16,364 nt of DNA. Origin: NVQY01 sp047639325. GTDB taxonomy: Bacteria; Pseudomonadota; Alphaproteobacteria; Rhodobacterales; Rhodobacteraceae. Position 1 is the stretch's first letter. Each line of letters begins with the position of its first letter. The stretch is from assembly GCA_047639325.1 (NCBI GenBank), contig JBLINN010000057.1, forward strand, positions 1 to 16,364, read 5' to 3'. The position numbers and the translations under genes were made by a program. Under the pieces are notes generated by a model. That model searched no databases, was not told the origin of the DNA, and worked only from the letters and a program-made list of their open reading frames with translations. This document shows, in pieces, positions 6,487-13,439 of this stretch.

Positions 6487-6643
6487 TGTGCGAGCAAGCC
6501 CACACCGCAGAAATACAGAACCACGAACTGGCGATCCTATAACGCTGCGGTGAAGATGCGCGGATCGCTGGCGATCCATTGCCCGTCAGGTGATGCGTGC
6601 ATCACCGTTAGGGTGGTTTGATCCCGAGATGGATTGGCGCGCG
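6487..6643 (+). pseudogene. Second IS5-family transposase remnant (B), N-terminus only
   Basis: The + strand encodes ASKPTPQKYRTTNWRSYNA and then AVKMRGSLAI (up to 6576), followed after an interruption by WFDPEMDW (6614-6637). Together these match the start of the IS5-family transposases that begin with a KYRTTNWxxYNxALxxRGSLxIWxDPEMxW pattern. This subgroup is different from remnant A, which lies on the opposite strand. The block is split by a 37-base hairpin element that also shifts the frame, no ATG starts the reading frame at the expected place, and nothing after the DPEMDW motif is recognisable. Only the first 40 or so codons remain. It is certainly non-functional. Confidence 0.7.
6580..6616 (+). 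repeat. Small hairpin element, copy B, inside transposase remnant B
   Basis: The segment starts TGCCCGTCAGGTGATGC and ends CATCACCGTTAGGGTGG. It contains a perfect 8-bp inverted repeat, GGTGATGC (6589-6596) and GCATCACC (6599-6606), with a 2-base GT loop. Aligned with copy A it matches 15 of the first 17 bases; the loop is 3 bases shorter overall and the AGG-TGG end is similar. Both copies lie in the same orientation relative to their host reading frame and are followed by TTT of the host gene. Confidence 0.6.
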
Positions 6644-6646
6644 ACT

Positions 6647-6832
6647 CTCACTACCGCGCAGTGAATACACTATGTCAAATTGCTGGGCGAAGGTACCATC
6701 GCCGGAGAAATGCGGGTCGCGCCGTCGACCGTGGTGACGTATCGCAAGCGGGCCTGGGAAAAGTTGGGAATATCATCGCGCGCAGCGCTACTTTGGACCT
6801 GTGCCGCACCAACCCTTGCGGCCACAGGTTGA
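6647..6832 (+). pseudogene. LuxR-type HTH domain remnant
   Basis: In one + frame, after an in-frame TGA at 6662-6664, the sequence reads HYVKLLGEGTIAGEMRVAPS and then TVVTYRKRAWEKLGISSRAA, followed by LLWTC and a stop at 6830-6832. This is the classical LuxR/NarL helix-turn-helix pattern: a VxLLxEG helix, then EMxVAPSTVxTYRKRAxEKLGISSRAxL. The preceding LTTAQ may be what is left of the LTxRE start of the domain. No sensory or receiver domain is present upstream, where the sequence is transposase remnant instead. This is therefore the decayed C-terminus of a regulator, possibly truncated by the transposon insertion. Confidence in the domain is good; its original partner and ligand are unknown. 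Confidence 0.7.
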
Positions 6833-6860
6833 TATCAGGCAGAACTACACGCCAAGTCTG

Positions 6861-7517
6861 CTATTGCGCGGCCATACGCAGGCTTGCCATCAGCATATGA
6901 AATTTTTCACCCTGGATCGCCACATGTCCGCGCAAAGTGGTTTCCGCTAGCTGGCAATCCCCCGATCTGAGCGCCGATACTATGGCTTCGTGTTCCGACA
7001 TCGACTGCGCCATGCGACCGCGCAGGCGCAACTGGTGGCGACGAAATGGTTTCAGGCGACGGTGCAAACGCAAGGTTTCCTGCTCCAAAAAGCTGTTCCC
7101 GGTCTGCTTGTAAATCAAATGATGAAATAGCTCATTTTCACGATAATACCCGTCGATATCCCGGGCCGTGACCGCCTCTTGGCAGCGGCTGTTGGCATCC
7201 TCAAGCAGGTCCAGCGCCTTGTCCGAAATCCGTTGCGCGGCCAGCCGTCCGCACACCCCTTCGATTTCGGCCATCGTCTCGAACATCTCCATCAGTTCCA
7301 CCGGGCCAGGCTGGCGCACAAACACGCCGCGACGGGGAATCTGTTCGGCTAGCCCCGAGGCTGTCAATCGCTGCAACGCTTCGCGGATCGGGGTGCGGGA
7401 AACGCCGAACTGTTTGGCCAGCCGGATTTCATCCAACCGGTCGCCGTCGCTGAAATGACCGGCAAAAACCAGTTCTTCCAGCTCGTCTGCAATCAGGTCA
7501 GCCCGGCGAATATCCAT
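6861..7517 (-). CDS. matR: GntR-family (FCD/FadR subfamily) regulator, probable malonate regulator MatR
   Basis: A 218-residue transcription factor. Residues 7-69 form a winged helix-turn-helix (LAKQFGVSRTPIREALQRLT, then the RRGVFV wing), and about 74-212 form the all-helical FCD ligand domain. His132 in ENELFHHL and histidines in SEHEAI and LRGHV sit where this subfamily binds a metal ion that usually anchors a carboxylate effector. It is transcribed divergently from matP, and the shared intergenic region contains palindromes suited to a GntR protein, so control of the malonate genes and of itself is likely. ATG at 7517 is the first possible one, since an in-frame TAG lies four codons upstream, yet no Shine-Dalgarno sequence precedes it. 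The MatR name rests on locus context. Whether it represses or activates cannot be read from sequence. Confidence 0.85.
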   Translation of the reverse strand: MDIRRADLIADELEELVFAGHFSDGDRLDEIRLAKQFGVSRTPIREALQRLTASGLAEQIPRRGVFVRQPGPVELMEMFETMAEIEGVCGRLAAQRISDKALDLLEDANSRCQEAVTARDIDGYYRENELFHHLIYKQTGNSFLEQETLRLHRRLKPFRRHQLRLRGRMAQSMSEHEAIVSALRSGDCQLAETTLRGHVAIQGEKFHMLMASLRMAAQ

Positions 7518-7550
7518 GGCAAAAGGCTAGCAAGGCCGGAGAATGTACGC

Positions 7551-7573
7551 AATACAGTATTTATTGTATACAA
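7551..7573. promoter_or_regulatory. Probable GntR/MatR operator pair
   Basis: Two palindromes sit side by side between the divergent matR and matP starts: AATACAGTATT (7551-7561, perfect around a central A) and TTGTATACAA (7564-7573, perfect). The second matches the GT-N-AC core of GntR/FCD operators. From memory, the Rhizobium leguminosarum MatR site was reported as TCTTGTA/TACACGA, whose centre is the same TTGTATACA string. A TTGACA hexamer at 7579-7584 could be the -35 of the matP promoter, placing the operators just upstream of it. No convincing -10 was found at the right spacing, so the promoter position stays open. Confidence 0.6.
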
Positions 7574-7668
7574 ACTGATTGACATTAAAATCCCCCCAAC
7601 GAACACTTGCCGATACGTCCGAACGGGATTCTGCCCAAAGAACCTATCGGGCATTATGGGAGGAAACA

Positions 7669-8655
7669 ATGAAAACGAATTTGCTAACTGCTGCCACCGC
7701 CGTGGCCCTGCTGGCCCTTGGCAGTACCGCCGGTGCCACCGAACTGCGCCTGTCGCATCAGTGGTCCAACAAGGACGTGCGCCACAAGGTGGCCCAGATT
7801 GTCGCCGACGAAGTGGCGGGCGCGAATGTTGACCTTGAAATCAAGATCTTCGGCTCAAAATCGCTGTTTAAACCACGTGAACAGTATAAGCCGCTTAGCC
7901 GTGGCCAGTTGGATATGTCGGTTCTGCCGCTAAGCTATGCGGGCGGCCAACAGCCTGCCTATAACCTTACACTGATGCCCGGTCTGGTAAAAAACCACGA
8001 TCACGCCGCCCGGCTAAGTGCCTCGCCGTTCATGCAGGCGATTGAGGCCAAGATGGCCGAAGATGATGTGATGGTTCTGGTGCATGGCTATCTGGCTGGT
8101 GGTTTTGTCGGTAAAGACAAATGCATTACCAAGCCTGCCGATGTGGCCGGGCTGCAAACCCGCGCGGCGGGCAAAGCGTTTGAACAGATGCTGGCCGGGG
8201 CCGGGGCGTCAATCGCGTCGATGGCGTCATCCGAGATTTATAACGCCATGCAGACCGGGGTTTTGCAGGCCGCCAACACGTCGTCATCGTCGTTTGTTTC
8301 GTACCGGATTTATGAGCAGGTCAAATGCTATACCCCAGCGGGCGACGTGGCGTTGTGGTTCATGTATCAACCGCTGTTGATGAACAAATCCACCTTTGAA
8401 GGTCTGACCGAGGCGCAACAGGCCGCCATACTGGCCGGTGCCGAAAAGGCCGAGGCGTATTATCTGGCCGAAGCGAAAAAGCAAGACGCCGCATCGGTTG
8501 AGGTCTACCGCGAGGCCGGCGTGGAAATCGCCGAGATGAGCGCCGAAGACTTTGCCGCCTGGCGCGCAATTGCGCAGGAAACCTCGTACAAGGCCTTTGT
8601 CGAAGAAGTGCCCGACGGACAGGCCCTGCTGGATATGGCGCTGGCTGTCGAGTAA
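7669..8655 (+). CDS. matP: TRAP transporter substrate-binding protein (DctP type), probable malonate receptor
   Basis: A 328-residue periplasmic receptor of a tripartite ATP-independent transporter. A signal peptide (Lys2, hydrophobic 5-18, cleavage likely after AGA at residue 23) is followed by the DctP fold. Recognisable stretches are ELRLSHQWSNKDVRHK, LSRGQLDMSVLPLSYAGG, DVAGLQTRAAGKAFEQMLAG (the region holding the arginine that normally binds the substrate carboxylate) and SEIYNAMQTGVLQAANTSSS. Two cysteines (DKCITK and VKCYTP) could form a disulfide. ATG at 7669 was chosen because GGGAGGAAA lies just upstream and a signal peptide follows directly; the frame is open further upstream to 7579. 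Malonate specificity is inferred from matA and matB downstream, the order known for matPQMAB in Sinorhizobium. Confidence 0.9.
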   Translation: MKTNLLTAATAVALLALGSTAGATELRLSHQWSNKDVRHKVAQIVADEVAGANVDLEIKIFGSKSLFKPREQYKPLSRGQLDMSVLPLSYAGGQQPAYNLTLMPGLVKNHDHAARLSASPFMQAIEAKMAEDDVMVLVHGYLAGGFVGKDKCITKPADVAGLQTRAAGKAFEQMLAGAGASIASMASSEIYNAMQTGVLQAANTSSSSFVSYRIYEQVKCYTPAGDVALWFMYQPLLMNKSTFEGLTEAQQAAILAGAEKAEAYYLAEAKKQDAASVEVYREAGVEIAEMSAEDFAAWRAIAQETSYKAFVEEVPDGQALLDMALAVE

Positions 8656-8664
8656 CCCGAAACC

Positions 8665-8689
8665 GGGCGCGGCAGCCTTTGCCGCGCCC
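8665..8689 (+). terminator. Intercistronic hairpin after matP
   Basis: GGGCGCGGCA (8665-8674) and TGCCGCGCCC (8680-8689) form a perfect 10-bp GC-rich stem with a 5-base loop, 9 bases after the matP stop. No T-run follows. It is better read as an attenuator or as a 3' stabilising structure that lets the receptor mRNA exceed that of the membrane subunits than as a full terminator. Confidence 0.65.
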
Positions 8690-8721
8690 ACCTACCCCCT
8701 TGCAATTCAAAGGAATACTCG

Positions 8722-9270
8722 ATGTCGGGTCACAGCTCGGTCAACGCAGTGCAGGTGGGACGCAATCCGTTCTTGCGCGCTGTGGCGGCAATTTCCACGC
8801 TTGCGGGATGGATATCCGCCGCAATGATCGTGCTGGCCGTGGCCATCACCTGTCAGATGATTTTTGTCCGCTTTGTGCTGAATGCATCGACCATTTGGCA
8901 GACCGAAATGGTGATTTATCTGGTCATCGCCGCCACCCTGATCGGCCTGCCCTATGTCCAGAATCTGCGCGGTCATGTGAATGTCGATCTGGTGCCACTG
9001 TCACTGCCGCGTCGGGCCCGCAGAATACTGGCGATCTTTACCTTATGCGCGTCGATTGCCGTGGTGGCGATGATGCTGTGGTACGGGTACGAGAACTGGC
9101 ATCTGGCCTGGGCCAAGGGCTGGAAATCCGACACTGTCTGGGGCGTGCGCCTGTGGATACCCTATCTGGCGCTGCCGGTCGGCTTTGGCCTGTTCCTGTT
9201 GCAACTGGTGGCAGATTTGGTCGCGGTAATCCTGAAAATTGACGCCCCCTTTGGGCTGGAGGACGTCTGA
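8722..9270 (+). CDS. matQ: TRAP transporter small membrane subunit (DctQ type)
   Basis: A 182-residue inner-membrane protein with four predicted helices (about 19-46, 57-77, 94-117 and 147-172), the DctQ topology. Family features include the RFVLNASTIWQTEMVIYLVI segment, which matches the typical R-x-V-F-N-x-x-xxWxEExxxY pattern, and the conserved R-GHVNVDLV (amphipathic loop), close to the RxxxHxxVD consensus. DctQ pairs with DctM to form the transport unit and helps dock the receptor. The start at 8722 is preceded by AAAGGA at suitable distance. Its TGA overlaps the matM ATG by one base (TGATG), so the two membrane subunits are translationally coupled. The 66-base gap from matP holds the hairpin at 8665-8689. 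Confidence 0.9.
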   Translation: MSGHSSVNAVQVGRNPFLRAVAAISTLAGWISAAMIVLAVAITCQMIFVRFVLNASTIWQTEMVIYLVIAATLIGLPYVQNLRGHVNVDLVPLSLPRRARRILAIFTLCASIAVVAMMLWYGYENWHLAWAKGWKSDTVWGVRLWIPYLALPVGFGLFLLQLVADLVAVILKIDAPFGLEDV

Positions 9271-10586
9271 TGGACCCTCTGTTGCTGGGCGCGCTGGTGG
9301 CGATCACCACCATCCTGATTCTGTTTTCCGGCGTCTCTGTCGCCATTGGCCTGTTGATTGTATCGGCCGGGTTTCTGGTGATTTTTGACGGTATGCGGTC
9401 GCTGGAACTGATGCCGGAAATCTTGTTTGGCAAGTTGGATAACTTTGCCCTGCTGTCGATCCCGATGTTCATCATCATGGGGTCCAGTATCGCGTCAACC
9501 CGCGCCGGGGCAGACCTGTACGAGGCGCTTGAACGCTGGCTGACCCGGGTGCCCGGAGGGCTGGTAATCTCAAATCTTGGCGCCTGCGCGCTATTTGCGG
9601 CCATGTCCGGGTCCAGCCCAGCGACCTGCGCGGCGATTGGCAAGATGGGCATCCCCGAGATGCGCAAGCGCGGCTATCCCGATGGCGTCGCGGCTGGGTC
9701 GATTGCGGCGGGCGGCACGCTGGGCATCCTGATCCCGCCATCGGTGACGATGATAGTTTATGGCATCGCCACGGAAACCTCGATTGGTCGGTTGTTTCTG
9801 GCCGGCGTCTTTCCCGGCCTGATGCTGGTGTCGCTGTTTATGGCGTGGTCGCTGTATGCCACATGGAAATCTGGCAATACCGAATTGCTGAAAGCGGGCA
9901 ATTACACCTGGAAAGAACGGTTTGAAATCCTGCCCCGAGTTTTGCCGTTCCTGTTCATCATCCTTGGCGTTTTATATGCCATGTATGGCGGCATCGCCAC
10001 GCCATCGGAGACCGCCGCCGTGGGCGCGCTGATGTGCCTGATCATCGCCATGGTGATCTATAAAATGTGGCACCCGCGCGACTTGTGGGTCGTGTTGCGT
10101 GACAGCACCCGCGAAAGCGTGATGATCCTGTTTATCATCGCCGCCGCCGGGGTGTTTTCCTATATGCTGTCCAGCCTGTTCATCACCCAGTCAATTGCCG
10201 AATGGATCGGCACGCTGGACGTGAACCGCTGGGTGTTGATGGGTGTGGTCAATGTGTTCCTGCTGATCGCCGGGTTCTTTTTGCCGCCCGTTGCGGTGAT
10301 CCTGATGGCCGCACCGATCCTGCTGCCGATCATCACCACCGCCGGGTTCGACCCGATCTGGTTCGCCGTGGTGCTGACCATCAACATGGAAATCGGCCTG
10401 ATCTCGCCCCCTGTTGGCCTGAACCTTTATGTGATTAACGGCATTGCGCCGGATATCTCGCTGAAAACCATCCTTTACGGCTCGCTGCCCTACGTTGGCT
10501 GCATGGTTCTGGCGATCATCCTGCTGTGCCTCTTCCCCAGCCTTGCAACGTGGCTGCCGGATATGGTGATGGGCGCGGGGTTATGA
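9270..10586 (+). CDS. matM: TRAP transporter large membrane subunit (DctM type)
   Basis: A 438-residue permease, the normal DctM length, hydrophobic throughout. Characteristic motifs include LSIPMFIIMGSSIASTRAGA, the GALFAAMSGSS-like CALFAAMSGSSPATCAAIGK, PEMRKRGYPDGVAAGSIAAGG, GILIPPSVTMIVYGIATETS, GIATPSETAAVGAL, and near the C-terminus NMEIGLISPPVGLNLYVING. The two ion-binding helix-hairpin regions of TRAP membrane proteins (GSSPATCAAIG and PPSVTM, repeated in the second half as ATPSE and SPPVG) are all present, consistent with a Na+-driven elevator mechanism. It overlaps matQ by one base and matA by four (ATGA at 10583-10586), which ties transport directly to the catabolic genes. Confidence 0.94.
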   Translation: MDPLLLGALVAITTILILFSGVSVAIGLLIVSAGFLVIFDGMRSLELMPEILFGKLDNFALLSIPMFIIMGSSIASTRAGADLYEALERWLTRVPGGLVISNLGACALFAAMSGSSPATCAAIGKMGIPEMRKRGYPDGVAAGSIAAGGTLGILIPPSVTMIVYGIATETSIGRLFLAGVFPGLMLVSLFMAWSLYATWKSGNTELLKAGNYTWKERFEILPRVLPFLFIILGVLYAMYGGIATPSETAAVGALMCLIIAMVIYKMWHPRDLWVVLRDSTRESVMILFIIAAAGVFSYMLSSLFITQSIAEWIGTLDVNRWVLMGVVNVFLLIAGFFLPPVAVILMAAPILLPIITTAGFDPIWFAVVLTINMEIGLISPPVGLNLYVINGIAPDISLKTILYGSLPYVGCMVLAIILLCLFPSLATWLPDMVMGAGL

Positions 10587-11827
10587 GCTTTCTCGCCGAT
10601 CTTCTGTCCACGGTGTTTGAACGTCGCTATCGCGGTGCGCCTGAACCCGATCAAAAGGGTCGGTCGCTGAAAGAGCTGTCCAATGATCTGCTGGGCAGCT
10701 CGGGCGAGGTGTCGGGCATGGCGTTGGCCCGACATATCCTTGACCGGTTCGCCGGGACAGATGACGCCGAAAAGCGGGTGTTTTTCAACTTTCTGGCCAC
10801 TGATCTTTGCATCAACCCCACCGAAGTACGCGCGGCGCTGACCGCCTACGAACGCGTGCCATCTAAAGCCACCTATCGCGCTTTTATGGCCGCGACCGAG
10901 CCCAAACGCCAAGAATTGGCACGGCGTTTAAACCAAGTGCCCGGGGCCACCGGCCAGTTAGTTGAGATGCGCAATGACCTGTTAAGGTTGGCAAAAGATC
11001 ACCCGCATCTGGCAGTGGTCGACCTGGATTTCCGACATTTGTTCAGCTCTTGGTTCAATCGGGGTTTTCTGGTGCTGCGCCCGATCAACTGGGCAAGCCC
11101 CGCCGATATTCTGGAAAAGATCATCGCCTATGAGGCGGTGCATGCGATCCACAGCTGGGATGACCTGCGCCGCCGCCTGCAACCCAGCGATCGGCGTTGT
11201 TTCGGTTTCTTCCACCCGTCGATGCCAAACGAGCCGCTGATATTTGTCGAGGTAGCCCTGACCAAAGGCATCCCGAATTCCGTACAAGGGCTGTTGGCGG
11301 ACGACCGTGCCCCAATCGCCGCCAAAGATGCCGACACGGCGGTCTTCTATTCGATCTCGAACTGTCAGGATGGGCTGGCGGGGATATCCTTTGGCAATTC
11401 TCTGATCAAACAAGTGGTGGCCGATCTGTCGCGCGAGTTACCCGGCCTAAAGACCTTTGTCACGCTGTCACCAATCCCCGGCCTAAGCCGCTGGCTGGCA
11501 AAATCCAACACCCCGATAGCAGATTCGCCGCAGCGTCAGTGTCAGCAGGCGGCGCATTACCTGCTTGGTGCCAAACGCCCGGATGGCAGCCCTGCTGACC
11601 CGGTCGCACGGTTTCATTTGGGCAATGGCGCCCTGATCCACGCAGTGCACGCCAATGCTGACCTGTCGGCCAATGGCGTCGCGCAATCCGGCGGAACAAT
11701 GGTGAACTACCTCTATGACTTGCCCTTGATTTCCCAGAACCACGAACGCTTTGCGTCGGCGCAGCAGATTGTCGCGTCCCCCGAGGTGACCGCGCTTGGT
11801 GCGGCTGTCTCGGTCCAAAGCGCATAA
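10583..11827 (+). CDS. matA: Malonyl-CoA decarboxylase
   Basis: A 414-residue enzyme converting malonyl-CoA to acetyl-CoA and CO2 in the cytoplasm. An N-terminal helical domain (about 1-125) is followed by a GNAT-like catalytic domain. Conserved family segments are RCFGFFHPSMPNEPLIFVEV, AVFYSISNCQDGLAGISFGN (about 254-273, holding the catalytic serine, Ser257 or Ser259), LSPIPGLSRWL and ARFHLGNGALI with His345 as the catalytic histidine, then the C-terminal NGVAQSGGTMVNYLYDL. Bacterial proteins of this kind are shorter than the human enzyme because they lack the organelle-targeting extension. ATG at 10583 forms an ATGA overlap with matM; an in-frame ATG at 10526 would lie inside matM. matB follows after 12 bases. 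Confidence 0.95.
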   Translation: MSFLADLLSTVFERRYRGAPEPDQKGRSLKELSNDLLGSSGEVSGMALARHILDRFAGTDDAEKRVFFNFLATDLCINPTEVRAALTAYERVPSKATYRAFMAATEPKRQELARRLNQVPGATGQLVEMRNDLLRLAKDHPHLAVVDLDFRHLFSSWFNRGFLVLRPINWASPADILEKIIAYEAVHAIHSWDDLRRRLQPSDRRCFGFFHPSMPNEPLIFVEVALTKGIPNSVQGLLADDRAPIAAKDADTAVFYSISNCQDGLAGISFGNSLIKQVVADLSRELPGLKTFVTLSPIPGLSRWLAKSNTPIADSPQRQCQQAAHYLLGAKRPDGSPADPVARFHLGNGALIHAVHANADLSANGVAQSGGTMVNYLYDLPLISQNHERFASAQQIVASPEVTALGAAVSVQSA

Positions 11828-11839
11828 GGACCGCTTGCC

Positions 11840-13360
11840 ATGGCCAATCCGCTTTACGACGCCCTTTTTGGCCGCCACGCCGGGCAGCCCACCGCCTTTC
11901 TGCATCTAAGCGATGGGCATACCATGACCCATGCTGCGTTCTTGCGCAGCACGGCGCGGCTTGCAAATGTGTTCCGCCAGCTTGGGCTGTCCCCCGGTGA
12001 CCGACTGGCGGTGCAGGTCGAGAAATCCGCGCCGTCGCTAGCGATCTATGCCGCCTGTGTGCAATCCGGGATCGTGTTTCTGCCACTGAACACCGCCTAT
12101 ACCGCGCCCGAGCTGGCCTATTTCGTCGAAAACAGCGGTGCCCGGCTGCTGGTCTGTGACAGCGCCAATCAGGCGGCCCTGACTACGGTGACCCAAGCCA
12201 CAGGCGCGCTGCTGGAAACCATGGATGCGGATGGCAGCGGCAGCCTTAGCCAGCGCGCCAGGGAAATGCCCGACAGCTTTGACACCGTGGTGCGCGAGTT
12301 GGATGATTTGGCCGCGTTTCTTTACACCTCGGGCACCACCGGGCGATCCAAAGGCGCGATGTTGACGCAACAGAACCTGTTATCAAACGCGCGGGCGCTG
12401 GTTGATGTCTGGCAGTTCACCAAGGATGACGTGTTACTGCACGCCTTGCCAATCTTTCACACTCACGGGCTGTTTGTTGCCAGCAATGTGACCCTGATCG
12501 CAGGCGGGTCGATGATTTTCCTGCCGAAATTCGATCTGGACCAGATCATTGCCCACCTGCCGCAGGCCACAACCATGATGGGCGTGCCAACCTTCTACAC
12601 GCGGCTGCTGAACGATCCGCGTTTCACCCGAGATCTGACAAGCCATATGCGGTTGTTCATCTCTGGCAGCGCGCCGTTGCTGGCCGAAACCCATATCCAG
12701 TTCCACGGTCGCACCGGCCACCATATTCTTGAGCGCTATGGCATGACCGAAACCAACATGAACACTTCAAACCCCTATGAAGGTCCCCGGCGCGCCGGCA
12801 CGGTTGGCCCGGCCCTGCCCGGTATCGAGTTGAAAATCACCGATCCCACCACCGGCGACACCCTGCCCGATGGTGATATCGGCCAGATTGAGGTGCGCGG
12901 GCCAAACGTGTTCAAAGGCTATTGGCGGATGCCTGAAAAAACCCGCGAAGAGCTTCGCGAAAACGGATTTTTCATCACCGGCGATCTCGGGTTGGTTGAT
13001 GACCATGGCTATGTTCAGATTGTCGGGCGCAACAAAGACCTGATCATCTCGGGCGGTTACAACATCTACCCCAAAGAGATCGAATTGCTGCTGGACGACC
13101 AGCCCGGCGTGCTGGAAAGCGCTGTTGTTGGCATGCCGCACCCGGATTTTGGCGAATCTGTCGTTGGCTTTCTGGTGGCCGCGCCGGGGGCCAAGCCCGA
13201 TATTGACGCCATCATGCAGGCGGTCAGCGCCTCGCTGGCGCGGTTCAAGCATCCACGCCAGTTGCTTGTTCTCCCTGAACTACCCAGAAACACCATGGGC
13301 AAGGTGCAGAAAAATACGCTGCGCGATATGCTGGTATCGGACAATCCCAAAACCCAGTGA
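11840..13360 (+). CDS. matB: Malonyl-CoA synthetase
   Basis: A 506-residue adenylate-forming enzyme that makes malonyl-CoA from malonate, CoA and ATP (giving AMP and PPi). The phosphate-binding loop reads YTSGTTGRSKG (162-172). ERYGMTETNMNTSNPYEGPR (from about 298) is the adenine-binding region and carries the malonyl-CoA synthetase type SNPY segment; GRNKDLIISGGYNIYPKEIE is the hinge, and GKVQKNTLR near the end holds the catalytic lysine (Lys488). These distinguish it from general acetyl-CoA synthetases, although methylmalonate is also used by some MatB enzymes. AAGGA sits about 9 bases before the ATG. With matA it forms the two-step route from malonate to acetyl-CoA. Confidence 0.95.
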   Translation: MANPLYDALFGRHAGQPTAFLHLSDGHTMTHAAFLRSTARLANVFRQLGLSPGDRLAVQVEKSAPSLAIYAACVQSGIVFLPLNTAYTAPELAYFVENSGARLLVCDSANQAALTTVTQATGALLETMDADGSGSLSQRAREMPDSFDTVVRELDDLAAFLYTSGTTGRSKGAMLTQQNLLSNARALVDVWQFTKDDVLLHALPIFHTHGLFVASNVTLIAGGSMIFLPKFDLDQIIAHLPQATTMMGVPTFYTRLLNDPRFTRDLTSHMRLFISGSAPLLAETHIQFHGRTGHHILERYGMTETNMNTSNPYEGPRRAGTVGPALPGIELKITDPTTGDTLPDGDIGQIEVRGPNVFKGYWRMPEKTREELRENGFFITGDLGLVDDHGYVQIVGRNKDLIISGGYNIYPKEIELLLDDQPGVLESAVVGMPHPDFGESVVGFLVAAPGAKPDIDAIMQAVSASLARFKHPRQLLVLPELPRNTMGKVQKNTLRDMLVSDNPKTQ

Positions 13361-13368
13361 CACTGCAC

Positions 13369-13399
13369 CCGGGCAAAGAACCGGTCGACCTTTGCCCGG
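13369..13399 (+). terminator. Hairpin after matB
   Basis: CCGGGCAAAG (13369-13378) pairs perfectly with CTTTGCCCGG (13390-13399) over 10 bp. The 11-base loop overlaps a smaller palindrome, GGTCGACC (13383-13390). No T-run follows. It starts 8 bases after the matB stop and may mark the end of the mat operon, or it may be a processing or stability element within a longer transcript reaching the TAXI genes. Confidence 0.55.
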
Positions 13400-13439
13400 A
13401 AATTGATAGACATGTCCAATGACCATCAGGGAGAAAACA

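Noticed and set aside
6301..6616. Interpretation of the two hairpin repeats as a CRISPR array or as IS terminal inverted repeats
   Set aside because: There are only two copies, in opposite strand orientation, about 240 bases apart and internal to transposase reading frames, so they are neither regularly spaced nor at element ends.
6403..6621. A 72-codon + strand frame that could be called a small hypothetical protein
   Set aside because: Its second half is clearly the N-terminus of an IS5-type transposase run into the hairpin insertion, so it is part of a pseudogene.
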